Source: Acanthosepion esculentum | Lineage: Eukaryota > Mollusca > Cephalopoda > Sepiida > Sepiidae | Assembly (NCBI GenBank): GCA_964036315.1 | Contig: OZ038488.1 | Span: 63,283,254-63,347,253 of the forward strand | DNA: 64,000 nt | Reading direction: 5' to 3' | In this document: positions 31,900 through 43,399 of the stretch, piece by piece | Position numbering within the stretch: position 1 is the first letter of the stretch | Layout: the number at the start of each line of letters is the position of its first letter | Notes under the pieces: generated by a model | What the model saw: only the letters and a program-made list of their open reading frames with translations | What the model was told of the DNA's origin: nothing | Database searches by the model: none | Made by a program: the position numbers and the translations under genes

Positions 31900-32880
31900 A
31901 AACAAAGGCATTATAATTTTCATTCACGTTAAATAGACACATAATATTCTTAATCGATTTTACTGCTTTAATACTTGGCCAATGACAATCCGATTTTTCC
32001 TGCTTTTAAATGTATCCTTATAGTAAAAGCATCCCTCTATTTAGATAATTTACAATTCATTTTTATACTACGAGAGAAAGTCAAAAATTATCCGCACTCA
32101 TAACAGAGATATCTTATGAGGAATATACGGATATTTTTTTAATTACTCTCGTCTTACAATTATTAACCAGGCGTTTACATTATATATATATAATATCTCT
32201 AGTCAATCAGTAATGCTTGCTTTAATTCCAAGCCAATGGCAACCCTTTCTTTCTGCTATTAGAAGAACTTTATACAGGGTGCAACAAAAATACTTACCGT
32301 ATATACCACCTAGAAATACTTAAGAGATAATGGTATATTAACTAGATGAATACATCATTGCCCCTAATGTCTAGAAATTCATTAATGACATTAAACACTC
32401 TTAAGCTAAGTTTGTTTTTGAGCGCAAGTGAGTAGTAAGAATTGTGTGCTAAGCACGCTAACATATTTCAGACTTCAGAGTCTAATTGTGGGCATTATTT
32501 AATTATTAGCAAGGTTTTTACATTATACATATAATATTCATAATCAAGCAATAATGCTTGATTTAATTCCAGATCAAATACAATCCCTTTCTTCCTGGTT
32601 TTGAATGTATACTTATAATAAAATTATTTGCAATACTAATGATTGCATTCTAAAAATACACTGTGTGAGAAAAGGTTTTAGAATTTACATTTATCTCGTG
32701 AAGTCAACGTAATATCATTAATGCTTTTAGCACCAATCACTTCCCGCTATAAATAGAAATTCATTAATGGCATTAAACACTCTTAAGCTAAGTTTGTGTT
32801 TGAGGGTCAATGAGTAGTAAGAATTATGTGCCAAGCACGCTAACATATTTCAGACTCCAGAAAAAGGGTGTTATATTGAA
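31900..32880. repeat. Diverged tandem repeat, ~382-bp spacing
   Basis: The block 32372-32481 (CATTAATGACATTAAACACT onward) recurs at 32754-32861 with few changes. A preceding block (TTAATTCCAAGCCAATGGC) recurs in altered form at 31975, 32230 and 32565. No coding capacity. Confidence 0.65.
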
Positions 32881-33399
32881 TATATAAATATCAGACTCTA
32901 ATTATATTCAAACTTCACATCCACCTCTTCTTCGTACAGAGGCATGTTCAGAAGATATAATCTAAATTGATTCTAAATCTTTAAGGTGAAAATCGCATTG
33001 AGCTTTCATCGTTATCTCCTACCCAGATGAATGAATGCTTATATATAAATTGGCCTTTTACAATATCGGATGGTATAGTCTTATTAATATTTGCTTTCAA
33101 CTTCTGAATCGTGAACGGTTTCAACATGGGAATGTGCTGCAACTAGAATTTACTAGAAGAATACAATTTAAAATCAGGAAAAAAGGAATTGGTATTGGTC
33201 AAGAATTAACGTAAGCAATGCTGATGAACGATGAATACCATATGTATGATTTAAACGGCTTGCTAATTATATCACTGTAAAATGCCTTATGAAGTATTTG
33301 AGTATGGGAATGCACAACACATAATTTAAGGACGAGAATGCATTTAACACCAAGAAGTAGAAATTGTTATTTATTACAAATTGTATGTATAGCTAACCA

Positions 33400-33825
33400 C
33401 TCGTATTCGAGGATACCTGTCTACTAGGGCGGCAAGACAATCCCTATTGCAGACGCTTGCTTGCGCATTTGGGTTTATTCAACACTCACAGAGCATACTT
33501 GTGGTTTATACTGCAATTATGCTGAACAGCCCTTAGTTAGAGTTTGTGAGAAAGAGCGTGTTATCTAGCGTGATCAACAATTTGAACGCTCAAGCTCTCG
33601 GCCACGATGACTTGTGACTTCGTGCTAGCACGTCTATCGGCGGTACCCAAGGGTTCCGTCTACCCGTCAACCCACTTTCCAAACGTGAAGCACGTTGGGA
33701 TCGACCCCTCCAGTCTGATAACATCAGGCGGTCTCCTTCCCGACAAGTCGACCATGGTGAGATTCGAACACGAGTCTTATGGTCAGAATGCAAACGTTCT
33801 AACCAATCAGCCACGTGCCCATATT
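33400..33825 (-). mobile_element. tRNA-derived SINE (family 4), copy 2, good tRNA head
   Basis: The minus strand begins GGGCACGTGGCTGATTGG, has GTTAGAACG and the B box GTGTTCGAATCTC, all within 33756-33822, consistent with a tRNA-derived Pol III promoter. The body continues to about 33400 and is shared with 25150-25595. Confidence 0.7.
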
Positions 33826-33934
33826 CGAAATTAAAGCAACCATTATTGATATTGCAATATCATTAATAGAACAGTAATACCGGTTAATTATTGTATATAA
33901 TAGCAATTAGTAGTGTTTGCCATATGTTTTTGTT

Positions 33935-34310
33935 TTGCTTAAACGATTTCACCCCAAGCAAGGCAGTAAAGCCACTAAGACAAAAGTGGTTACTGGGTGC
34001 GGAAAAATTAGTAAATAGAAATATTACTAAGGGCCAAGAACAAAAGATGAGTAATCAGAAGAACATTAGATAGCAACTGACATTGCATTTAAATTTTCGA
34101 AGATTAAATTTGGCTGGAAATCATGGAGTCGGAAAAGAGTTCCACAATCGAGAAGTGCGAGAAAAGAAACTGTTAACATAGAACTTACGATTACATCTAA
34201 TCAACTCAACTGTATATCGATGAGACCGCGTTGCCAGTCTAGTACTGCGCTTAAATTCAAAAAGTCTACATAATACGGCGAAGGGCGATGTTCATCAGTA
34301 AGTATTTACA
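33935..34310 (-). mobile_element. LINE type A 3' end, minus
   Basis: The 3' terminal segment CACCCCAAGCAAGGCAGTAA is the reverse of type A tails. The coding region upstream is frame-shifted. An unassigned ~250-bp stretch separates it from the rest. Confidence 0.65.
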
Positions 34311-34564
34311 AAACGTGGCCCAAGGCCAAAATGGGGAATGGGGAAAAGGGCGGTCTTCATCAGACTTAACTTTAAACTTAGCTAGCCACGAACACTAACC
34401 CAAACATACCACAATATTCCGAACATCAAAATAACGCATTCATACTTCTCCTTTCTTACTACATCCACCATAACACCTCATGGTCTCTATGAAAGTCCTA
34501 ACTAGACCCCATATGTACAATTCATTGTCTGTGGGCGGTGGTGGGGGATAAAACAATAATTTAA

Positions 34565-34920
34565 AAGCATCCAAACAGTTGCCATGAAAGTATTTATAGA
34601 AAAGGTACAGGGAGGCAACCTTAAAGCGGTAGGAAAGTGAATGAAGCTGCGAAGCTGCGAAGCCACGCCAGCACCAATAATATTGCTGATTTTTATGTGG
34701 ATTTTATCAAGGATATCTAGATATATAGCAGGATCACGGGACCATATGTAGCTGCAATATTCTAAGAATAGACGAATTGTAGACTTATAGATATGTAAGA
34801 TAGATTCTGGAGAGAAAAATTGTCTAGCACGACACAGTGAACTAATTTTTCCTAGTAGAAGACTTAGCAATGAATTCAGTGTAGTCTTTCCACTTCATGA
34901 AACGCCGGTCAATGCAGCAT
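34565..34920 (-). mobile_element. LINE type A fragment, minus
   Basis: The 122-codon frame has FFSPESILHIYKSTIRLFLE, then AIYLDILDKIH, diagnostic of type A. It belongs with 33935-34310. Confidence 0.7.
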
Positions 34921-35000
34921 ATTAGATAATGAGAGGTTTAGGAAGATCATGTCATTTCTCTCAGTTAAGTCTTGATTTCTTCATTATCAGACAGTCAATC

Positions 35001-35377
35001 TTACAGTCATATTACGTTGAAAGACCGGTTCTCGTACGAACGCTGACGTTAAGAAACATCAACCATGGCCAGTAACGATATGAGTAACCACTTGGGCATA
35101 CCAGTACTTTAAGCATGGATGCGCAGGAGGTGTAATGGATAAAGGCTCGGAATTGTTAAGTGAAGAGTCGAGTTCAAATTTCAGTTGGGTTTGTTATATT
35201 CACTTACTCATAAATATCCTTGCGAAAGGTATGAATCCACCTGTTCTCCCCCACAGATATGGGTTAATTAGTAAAATGTGTATCAGTAAATCATTATTAT
35301 CTTACAATCTTAAAAAGAATTTGGCTTTAAATAACCTGAAAAGTGTTGATAAACAGCAGAAAATCAATCAATCAAAT
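35001..35377 (+). mobile_element. 5S rRNA/tRNA chimeric SINE (family 1), full length
   Basis: Order: 5S-like head 35001-35112 (TTACAGTCATATTACG to AGTACTTTAAGC), tRNA module 35115-35190 (GGAGGTGTAATGGATAAAGG; GAGTCGAGTTCAAATTTC), body with CTTGCGAAAGGTATGAATCC, and a tail of (AATC)n after GATAAACAGC. The repeat tail indicates LINE-mediated retroposition. This is the reference copy in the window. Confidence 0.8.
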
Positions 35378-36900
35378 TATATTATTATCATAAATCATTT
35401 CTTTGAAAATGTTGACGTCATGCTGCATATTTGAAAGTTCGTTTTAGCGTTTCTAATAAGTGTTATTTTTCTAAGTTTGTCTGAATAAATGTTTATATTT
35501 AAAAATCAGTTTAATTTGATATAAAGAAAATAAAAATAATGAAATAAAGATACCCTGTATCGCATCAGTATCCACTGATCACATTAGGAAATGCGTCAGC
35601 ACTTATTCGTTTAGATCAATGGGGTGGGTATTATCTATTGGTCAGATCTTCACTTCTTAGTCTATTATTAATATGAAATAAGTTTTATTTTCATTTTTAC
35701 TAGGCATTTCATCATAATGTTTGTTTTTTTATCAAAATTAGGCCGAATAATCTCCGATCATTAAAGAGAATAGCCGGAAGTAAGAATAAACAAACTTCCA
35801 AAGAGATTTGAATTCGTATCCCATATATCGAAAGCTCCTGTTAGAAATTTAGTTTTAGGCCCTGTAGATTTTTTTTTGTGATGACAAGCGCCACAATACA
35901 ACTGCAAATCGAACAAAACGTTAATAAGTCAGCAATGTACAGTGTGAATACAAAATGAGCTTGTCGTTCCAGTAACTTCCAAAGCTATACATTTCTGTGC
36001 TTGTAAAATATTTAAACTCAAGAAACGTTAAAAATAATGCCAAGGATAAAAGTTAGTATTTGGAAGTGTTTGTCTGGTAGGGCGGCGGGGGGCTTTGGGT
36101 AGAGCGCAATTTGTTATAGGAAACTACAATTTGCTTTTTATCTTTGTATCAAAATTATGATATCATCATAAGTAACTAATGGGAATTCATCACCGGTTTC
36201 AGGACAGCCTGAGGCGTAAGGAAACACAGACTGTGTGTAATTCATTGTAGGAATTTAAGCTGAAATGGTTTGAGAAACTGCAGTTCCAACAGTTTAATTG
36301 AATTAAAGAAAACTGGAATTGAATTTAAAATAATTTTTATGGGTGGAAGAAACTAATTAATTTAGCCTTACGATTTAACAGCAAATTACATAGAATCGAT
36401 GCAAGTTTATAAAGTCGTAGATGTTTACCAGACATTGTTTGCTATATGAGACATAGAGATGTTCTGATATATTTAGTGACATCATGGAATACTAGAGAGA
36501 GAGATCTATCGACTCAGTGGAGTATAATAAATATAGAAGACAATTTAGGAAAAAGTAATTAGCCGGTTTCGACGATGATCCGGTGCCATTAGAAAAAATG
36601 ATTTTATTTCACCTTCTTCTGATGACGGCATAACATCGGCAAAACATTTCAAAGTCGAAATTTGCAAAAGTGTCTTAGAAATTAGTGCGATGTAAGTTCT
36701 ACTAAAAATAACGAACCGTTACTTTGTGAAACCGGTTCCGAAGACAATGGTTCCACGATCACTACAATCATTTAACCTGTCGCCAGATAACCGTCTGCGT
36801 TTACCCTGTTTAAGTCTACGGTTATGTGTCATCTTCCCAACACGTCACCATAGTCTGTGCCGCTTAACTTTTACTCTATAAACTTTCCCCTCCAGTGGGT
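35378..36900. other. No recognisable gene; degenerate repeat near 36540-36780
   Basis: The stretch 36540-36780 has GGTTTCGACGATGATCC and CTTCTGATGACGG, typical of decayed retroelement ends. Elsewhere I see nothing. Confidence 0.4.
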
Positions 36901-36929
36901 TTTGGGCGTTGTAGAGAGAGATCATCACT

Positions 36930-37086
36930 TTATATGTATTTATATACATATATATTTATCCCTTTATATGTATTAATATACTTATATATTTATCCATTTC
37001 TATGTATATATATACATATATATTATCCATTTATATGTATTTGTATACGTATATATATATACATATATATACATTTACATGTACTC

Positions 37087-37124
<38 letters not shown>

Positions 37125-37456
37125 GTATTTTGTACATATAGATATGTATGTGTGTATGTTTATATATGTATTTATGCATATATATATGCATATATATGTA
37201 TATATATACATGTATGTATATATATGTTTGTATATAAGCATATGTAAGTATATATATATGTGTAAATAATTGTATATATATATGTATATGCACATGTATG
37301 TGTGTATATATATATATGAGAGTTTATACATATATATATTATATATATGTATATAATTATATATATAATATATATAATATAATAGATATAATATAATATA
37401 TATAATATAATAGATATAATATAATATAATATATATAATATAATAGATATAATATA

Positions 37457-37524
<68 letters not shown>

Positions 37525-37535
37525 AGGAGGCACGG
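36930..37535. repeat. Complex TA/GTAT/AATA array
   Basis: Interleaved TATG, TA, ATATAATATAATAG and TACATA units cover 600 bp. Frames up to 245 codons are repeat translation. Confidence 0.95.
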
Positions 37536-37695
<160 letters not shown>

Positions 37696-37889
37696 GTAAA
37701 GAAAATGTATATATATATAAACGTGTGTATGTATGTGTGTTTGTCTGTGTGTGTGAGCAAATAAATTCATCTTACGTTGATTAAATTCTCGAGTCACAGG
37801 GAGTATATAATAGAAAATTCGGAGTAGCGAAAAGAAAATTAAATGAGATTTAGTACTGTATCATTATTTATAGAAAGTTTCGTTATATT

Positions 37890-38170
37890 TCACAACTGAA
37901 GCGCGAGGAAATTTGTAGGCATCGGAATTTACCCGAAACCTCTCCACAAGGCGTTATGTGTCAGGAAGCCGGTTTTTAACATGGGGTTTCTGAGCGCGTA
38001 CTCACGGGCAAAATTTCCCTCGTAGACCACGCATACACAGGGTCGTGCAGCTGTCTACCTCCCCAGACGAGACCTTGCCCTTCGGCATAGCCTCGCCTGG
38101 GTTCCTCTCTGCCCGGAGGCAGAGAGGTCGACAAGAGAGGAGAAAACCTATCATCTGAAATGTCTAAACA
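37890..38170. other. GC-rich island of unknown origin with strong hairpin
   Basis: The region is markedly richer in G and C than the flanks. At 38104-38127 CCTCTCTGCC and GGCAGAGAGG form a perfect 10-bp stem around CGGA. I do not recognise a gene or repeat family. Confidence 0.4.
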
Positions 38171-38289
38171 TCAGTTGTAAAATAATTGAATCTACGCTGT
38201 TGGCAAGAGAAACATCCGAAGATGCTAGCTACAAGTTGGAAATTTAATGTAATTTAAAATTTTATACCCCCAAGGCTTACAGAAGGCAA

Positions 38290-38480
38290 GAGAGATAGAT
38301 AAAGTAGAGTGTAACCTACCTAATGAGCCTGCTGAAATGGATTGCAGAATTCGGTGTTGGAGAGAAGGCGAAAAGAAAAAAAACTTACTACAGCTAAAAA
38401 GGACAGGAACTTCCAAGATAGCCATGAACGACCATGTCCTGAATAGACACGGCACACAAAAGAAAAAGAAATAAAATATG
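38290..38480 (+). mobile_element. LINE type B 3' end
   Basis: The ending CATGTCCTGAATAGACACGG followed by an A/G-rich tail (AAAAGAAAAAGAAAT) matches the 3' end at 29000. Confidence 0.6.
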
Positions 38481-38639
38481 GCTTGACACAGCAAATCATG
38501 TGACACCAACGTGTAATAACCTGGTGTTTGGAATAATAAATAATTCGTATGCATCGAACAATATTCAGAGTATCAAAAAAAATTTGACACCATTTTAAAA
38601 GCAATTATCTCGAAACATACTAAGTTTAGCTCAATGAAA

Positions 38640-39060
38640 TCGGACAGTTCAGGTGTTGAACTGCAAAAGTTTATTATGGTACCGATTTCATGATTTTTCG
38701 ATATTTGCACCGTCAAGTCGGAAGGTAAGCTCTTGCCAAATACGCTGTATCATGTCTCCTGTAACATTATCTAGTGCGAAAGTGATTCTCTACTTGAGTT
38801 CATCAATGCTAGCAGAAAGAAGGAGGTCATAGACCAGTTCCTTCATATATCGCATAAAAAGAAATCACACGGGGATAGGTCCGGTAACCGCGGCAGACAT
38901 TTCATCAGAAAACTGTCTCCACTATGCCTAATCCATCTCTCTGGCAGATTCTCATTGAGATGAGCACATACTGCGCTCTTCCATTAAATATAAAACCTTG
39001 ATCTATTTCTATACATTCCGTGAAAGTTTGAGGTTATTTCAACAAGAATTGACAAAATTA
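38640..39060 (-). pseudogene. Tc1/mariner-superfamily transposase fragment, minus
   Basis: Minus-strand frames give LPRLPDLSPCDFFL, then SIDELK and NVTGDMIQRIWQELTFRLD, which follow the pattern of the last catalytic Asp block and the C-terminal helices of IS630/mariner-type transposases. Frameshifts and stops are frequent. No inverted repeats were found at its edges. Confidence 0.6.
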
Positions 39061-39307
39061 CTGGCCTGTGAAATGATGTCAAATAAACCATAAAATGCAA
39101 CATTACTTCATATTCAACCGACGAACACTTCGTCAGTCTTATTCAACCCCGGTATACAGACTATGTTCGTGTCGGAATTAGAAATTTAACTGTGACAGCT
39201 GTCGAAAAATTAATACAGAAATTATCAATTTCAATGTTTCAGTCAGACAAAAGGCACGAGTCAGTGGTCAGTGGTCAGATGAGGGTCGAAGGTATTAGCC
39301 TTAAATA

Positions 39308-39308
<1 letters not shown>

Positions 39309-39382
<74 letters not shown>
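39309..39382. repeat. (TA)n microsatellite
   Basis: Pure TA run. Confidence 0.95.
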
Positions 39383-39386
<4 letters not shown>

Positions 39387-39712
39387 TATAACTTTGTATT
39401 TTTAGGCTTTTCAAATATTTTTATTCGTTAATATAACAATTTTTATTATAATTTGTTTAATTATAATCTCACCTAATTGTAATATAATTTATCTAAATAT
39501 AACTAATTTTTAATTTATTAAATATATTTCACTTTTTAGTATAATTTATATTTGGAAGAGTATTTTAAGTATTTTTTTAAACTTAACTTTATCTCTATAA
39601 TTTAAAAAGTTTAATTCCTCTCTTAGTTACAAATTAGCACTTCATTCTTCATATAACCCAAATTGAATGTCATAAGGTTAATATCGGGGTTTGGTTTTAT
39701 AAAACCTCTTCC

Positions 39713-39715
<3 letters not shown>
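39383..39715. other. AT-rich stretch, nothing recognised
   Basis: Between two TA arrays; no motif. Confidence 0.4.

Positions 39716-39786
<71 letters not shown>
39716..39786. repeat. (TA)n microsatellite
   Basis: Pure TA run that abuts an inverted repeat. Confidence 0.95.
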
Positions 39787-39790
<4 letters not shown>

Positions 39791-39948
39791 CTTATTATAC
39801 ACTATTACATTAGAACATGTACATGTTCACTACAATACTATACATCTTGTTTCAACGTTAGATTAACGTTTCTTCATGTGGGAAACCATGATGACAGTTT
39901 TGTGGTGCGTATGTACATATTCTAATGTAACAGTGCATAATAAATATT
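39787..39948. repeat. Inverted repeat (~38-bp arms) enclosing a hammerhead-like motif
   Basis: Arms 39787-39824 and 39911-39948 match in inverse with few differences (TTACATTAGAACATGTACAT against ATGTACATATTCTAATGTAA). The loop carries, on the minus strand, AUGAAGA, a 6-bp stem II (AACGUU/AACGUU), GAAAC and an ACA/UGU stem III. Core C3 is changed to A and stem I is not seen. Confidence 0.6.
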
Positions 39949-40048
39949 TATTGCTCTACTTTTGTATTGAGTCCTGTTTTAAATTAATGCTTTGAACGCT
40001 GAAATTTTCTCTTCGTTCTTTTACATTTGTATATATATATATATAGAG

Positions 40049-40113
40049 AGAGAGTGATTTTACAAGCGTAGCTTAGATGTGGCACAAGGCCGAAATTATG
40101 CTAACCATTATTC
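40049..40113 (-). mobile_element. SINE family 5, internally deleted copy
   Basis: CAAGCGTAGCTTAGATGTGG followed by CACAAGGCCGAA is the same module as in the tandem units at 57785-58062. The tRNA part is reduced to its 5' end. Confidence 0.6.
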
Positions 40114-40164
40114 GATGTGCCTATATATATATATATATAAGAATTGGACATAGTCCGACAATTT

Positions 40165-40574
40165 ATTTAAAGACATTTATATATATTATGTTTAACGTTC
40201 TTTTTATAGATACAAGTATTTAAGCAAATGCTCTGTTTTATAATAAACAGTATTAAGTAACATTTACCGGCCTGAATGTCCGAGAAATTTTCTTAGAAAA
40301 TTTTCGCTCTCCGACAGGAATCGAACCTGTATCCTATACGGAGCCATCATTTCGCGTGATGTGCCTTAACCTTTCGGCCAGAGCAGCGTCTGGTTAGCAA
40401 GGTCGATTTTACTATCTTTAAACTTAAATCTTCCATGAAAATTCTATGAAAATTTCTCGGACATTCAGGCCGGTAAATGTTATTTAATACTGTTTATTAT
40501 AAAACAGAGCATTTGCTTAAATACTTTTATCTATAAAAAAGAACGTTAAACATAATATATATAAATGTCTTTAA

Positions 40575-40577
<3 letters not shown>
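40165..40577. repeat. Large palindrome with ~140-bp arms around a tRNA-Ser-like core
   Basis: The left arm (40165-40305) and right arm (about 40437-40577) are inverted copies with few differences, from ATTTAAAGACATTTATATAT inward to GGACATTCAGGCCGG. The ~130-bp centre holds a tRNA-Ser-like sequence. TA-rich arrays lie outside both ends. It could be a foldback DNA element that captured a tRNA or SINE, or a template-switch palindrome. Confidence 0.85.
40305..40388 (-). pseudogene. tRNA-Ser(CGA)-like sequence
   Basis: Read minus: D arm GCC/GGC around GAAAGGTTAA, a 5-bp anticodon stem (CATCA/TGATG) with loop CGCGAAA placing CGA at the anticodon, a long variable arm as in type II tRNAs, and a perfect T arm (ACAGG, TTCGATT, CCTGT). 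The acceptor stem does not pair well and U33 is G, so a functional tRNA is unlikely. A and B promoter boxes are good. Confidence 0.75.
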
Positions 40578-40616
<39 letters not shown>

Positions 40617-40621
40617 ACGTA

Positions 40622-40697
<76 letters not shown>
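40578..40697. repeat. (TA)n(TG)n(TA)n array
   Basis: Simple repeats interrupted by TACGTATGCA. Confidence 0.95.
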
Positions 40698-40700
<3 letters not shown>

Positions 40701-41688
40701 TACCTAAGAAAGCTTGTGATGAATTTGGGCTCAATTTTACCCCCTACAGATTGACTGCTCGTTCGACCCAATGGGGATTACAGATTTTGATCGTTACAAA
40801 GTAGGACAATTTGAACCAGGTCGGAAAATCTCATTTTTCTTTCTGTGAAGGGATTGTACGTCATTCTTGCAACAGTGAAATAAGATTTGCAAAAAAATAT
40901 TTTCTCATGAAGATTTGCGATCTCATTAGGAATTGGAAAATCCTGAAGTATTAAACACTCATAAAAAACTGGATTCGTATGAAGAATTTGACAGTGACAA
41001 AGAACTGAACACCATTGAAGAATGGTTGACACCTTTATATCTATTTTTAAAATACTTTTTTTTTCTTTCTGCCTTTATTCAGATCTGTGTTGTCGAATTT
41101 CTGCTCATGCAAACATTTTCCTTGGATTTCTATAATATTATCTATCTTTCTGCTAAAAGGTGTTCACAAATGAGCTGGTTTTGATTTGTTTAATTCTACG
41201 AATATATTTTTATTTATTTTTTTTCAAACTGTTTACTAGGCAGGGAGTGTTTGCATGGTGCGAATCAAATGAAATTCAGAAGTTGGCAGGTTGAATATAA
41301 CATTACCTTCGAAAGGACTTTTCAGCCAAGCTCCATGTTTGTTTGAAAATGAACACTCAACATTATCAGTCAATAAAATCAGCACATTCTTTTTTCCAGA
41401 AAAAAAAAGACCGCCTCTATGCCAAAAGCGACATTCAAACGTACCAATTGCTCATTATGCTTTTGCTTACTAGCTGTTTATCATAATCCCTGCAATTCGT
41501 AATATGAAATTCTAAGTTTTCCATCAGAAAAACTACCCGGGATCCAGCTAATTTTTTTATTTCGGTTTTATTTGATTCCCTTAATAAATAGATTCTTCTT
41601 CGTTAGTGATTATCTTGTCGATATATGATTTTTTTTAGTCGGGCAAGGAGATTAACTCAAATGTTTAATCTATTGGTAGGTACAGTCT
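40698..41688. other. No recognisable gene
   Basis: Two overlapping frames of 83-84 codons at 40778-41184 show no domain and no similarity to the families here. Confidence 0.4.
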
Positions 41689-41945
41689 TAACAGCATAAG
41701 ATATGCAGATGACACCGTGTTGATGGGAGACAGAAAAGAAAATCCAGTAACTTAAGAAAATTAAATAAAGGGAAGCTTTAATGACTATCTAACATGTGTA
41801 AAAAATCAAAAACGTGTGGAAATATAAGTATCTGGCAAATATTAAAATACAAGATTGGAAATATGGCACCAAAATCCGCAGACACATTGGAAGAGCGGCA
41901 GATGTCTGCCAAAAATCAATCTTTGAACGTTCACGTGTAAGTAGG
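41689..41945 (+). mobile_element. LINE type B reverse transcriptase fragment
   Basis: RYADDTVLMGDRKENP retains the YADD motif, followed by decayed KYKYLAN-like and RRHIGRAADVCQKSIFERSR-like codons in the family order. Deletions join the pieces. Confidence 0.65.
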
Positions 41946-42034
41946 AGGCATATCGAGTAAACTATTGTAATATTTAATTAATGTTTTAATTTTATTTGTT
42001 CTATTTTTGCATGTTTAATGTAGAAGTGTTCATC

Positions 42035-42650
42035 TATTACACTCTTTCTCTCTCTTTCTTTCTCTCTCTCTCTCTCTCACACACGCACACAGACAATCGC
42101 ACTACCGTGTTTCTTCAAAACATGGATAATCAATTGCAAGGTCTACTGCAAGGAAAGTTGGTTCACTGTATCGTGCCAGAAGCTTTTTTCATGTCAGAGT
42201 CCATTTTTCACGTTTAAAAATCTCCCGTTCGTCCGTAAATTTAATATTGCTGCCATAGCTGGTCTGGTTCTCCTGTATAAATCTGGAGATTGTAGCCAAA
42301 ATAATGTAGAAGTGTTTATCTATACTCTGTTCCTCTCTTTCTCTCTCTTTCTTTCTCTCTTTCTCTCTCTCTCACACACACTCACACGCACACAGACACG
42401 CACACTCACACGCACACAGACACGCACACTACTGTGTTTCTTCAAAACAAATTTTCCGCTGATAATTACAATCTTCAAAAATTTAAATGCAACATTAAAC
42501 GGCATGTTCTTTCTTCTTGAACCCTGTTCCTGTGTTTGTTTTTTTCCTCAATCATCCCTACTAAAGTCTTCTCAAACTCTTTCACTTCCTGTAACGATTT
42601 GCGTTATAGTGGCATTATCGCCTTGCGTGAGGTGAAAAGATTTTTTTAAA
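42035..42650 (+). mobile_element. LINE type A fragments with duplicated (CT)n(CA)n segment
   Basis: TGTAGAAGTGTTCATCTAT plus a CT then CA run occurs at 42020-42115 and again at 42305-42450. Between and after them are type A pieces (AAGGAAAGTTGGTTCACTGT; the 3' end TTTGCGTTATAGTGGCATTA at 42598). Confidence 0.65.
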
Positions 42651-42764
42651 AATTCATTTCCATTCATTGATTTGTGAAAATTGTTTGGTGGTTTTCTGCG
42701 CCACTGTATTATCTCATTTCTGAAGGAAGTTTGTTTATTAAGACGTTAAAATAATAAATTTGCA

Positions 42765-43285
42765 AACTGCTGCCATATTCGGTCTGGTGTACAAGCTATT
42801 CGTCTCAAGGCGTCTTGACAAAATCTAAAGAAGGATCTGTAATGTAATCGATCATGACTTAACATCTCGACTTCAGTCACTTTATCACCGATATGGCGCG
42901 GCTTGCCTCTGTCTTTTCTACAAATATTTTCACGTTAACTGTTCTGATTAACTTTTTTCACTCGTAACCCGACTGCATGAATTTAAGTCTACTACTAGAT
43001 GGGTATCTGCGTTCCATGCTTTTACTGTTGAAATAGCTACATGCGACCGCCACTTCTACTCCAACAGTTTATTTTCTCTTACTTCCCGCCAGTGAAGCTC
43101 ACTTCCCTTTACCTGCTTACCTGATAAGTACAATCTTCAAAAATTAAAATACAACGTCAATCACCATCTTCTGTTTTCCTTGAATCCCGTTCATCTTTTT
43201 TTCTTTCCTCAGTCCTCCCTTTACTCAGTATTTTTGTCACTTTCACCTCCTGTAACCCCTGCGTATTAAAGCTTGAGGTGAATGA
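42765..43285 (+). mobile_element. LINE type A 3' portion
   Basis: CTGCCATATTCGGTCTGGTG, the GATCATGACTTAACATCTCG block and the closing CCCCTGCGTATTAAAGC follow the family order over 500 bp. Stops are frequent. Confidence 0.7.
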
Positions 43286-43399
43286 CTAAATAAAAACTAT
43301 CAAAGAAATATGAAGTATTCGAGAGAGTGCTGAATATTTCACTGCCTGACCAAAAAGTTGTTCTTTAACATTATGTTGTTTGATATCTTTATTTAAGCG

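Noticed and set aside
36600..36660. CTGATGA followed by a possible stem and AAAAC, considered as a hammerhead
   Set aside because: The stem II bases do not pair and the GAAA segment is CAAAA, so two core requirements fail.
38030..38110. Resemblance of the GC-rich island to U1 snRNA stem-loop sequence
   Set aside because: Only a short CCCAGGCGAGGCT-like stretch is similar; the 5' splice-site-recognition sequence and the remaining stems are absent.
40305..40388. Functional tRNA-Ser gene
   Set aside because: The acceptor stem is poorly paired and the invariant U33 is G, so I call it a tRNA-like pseudogene inside a palindrome.
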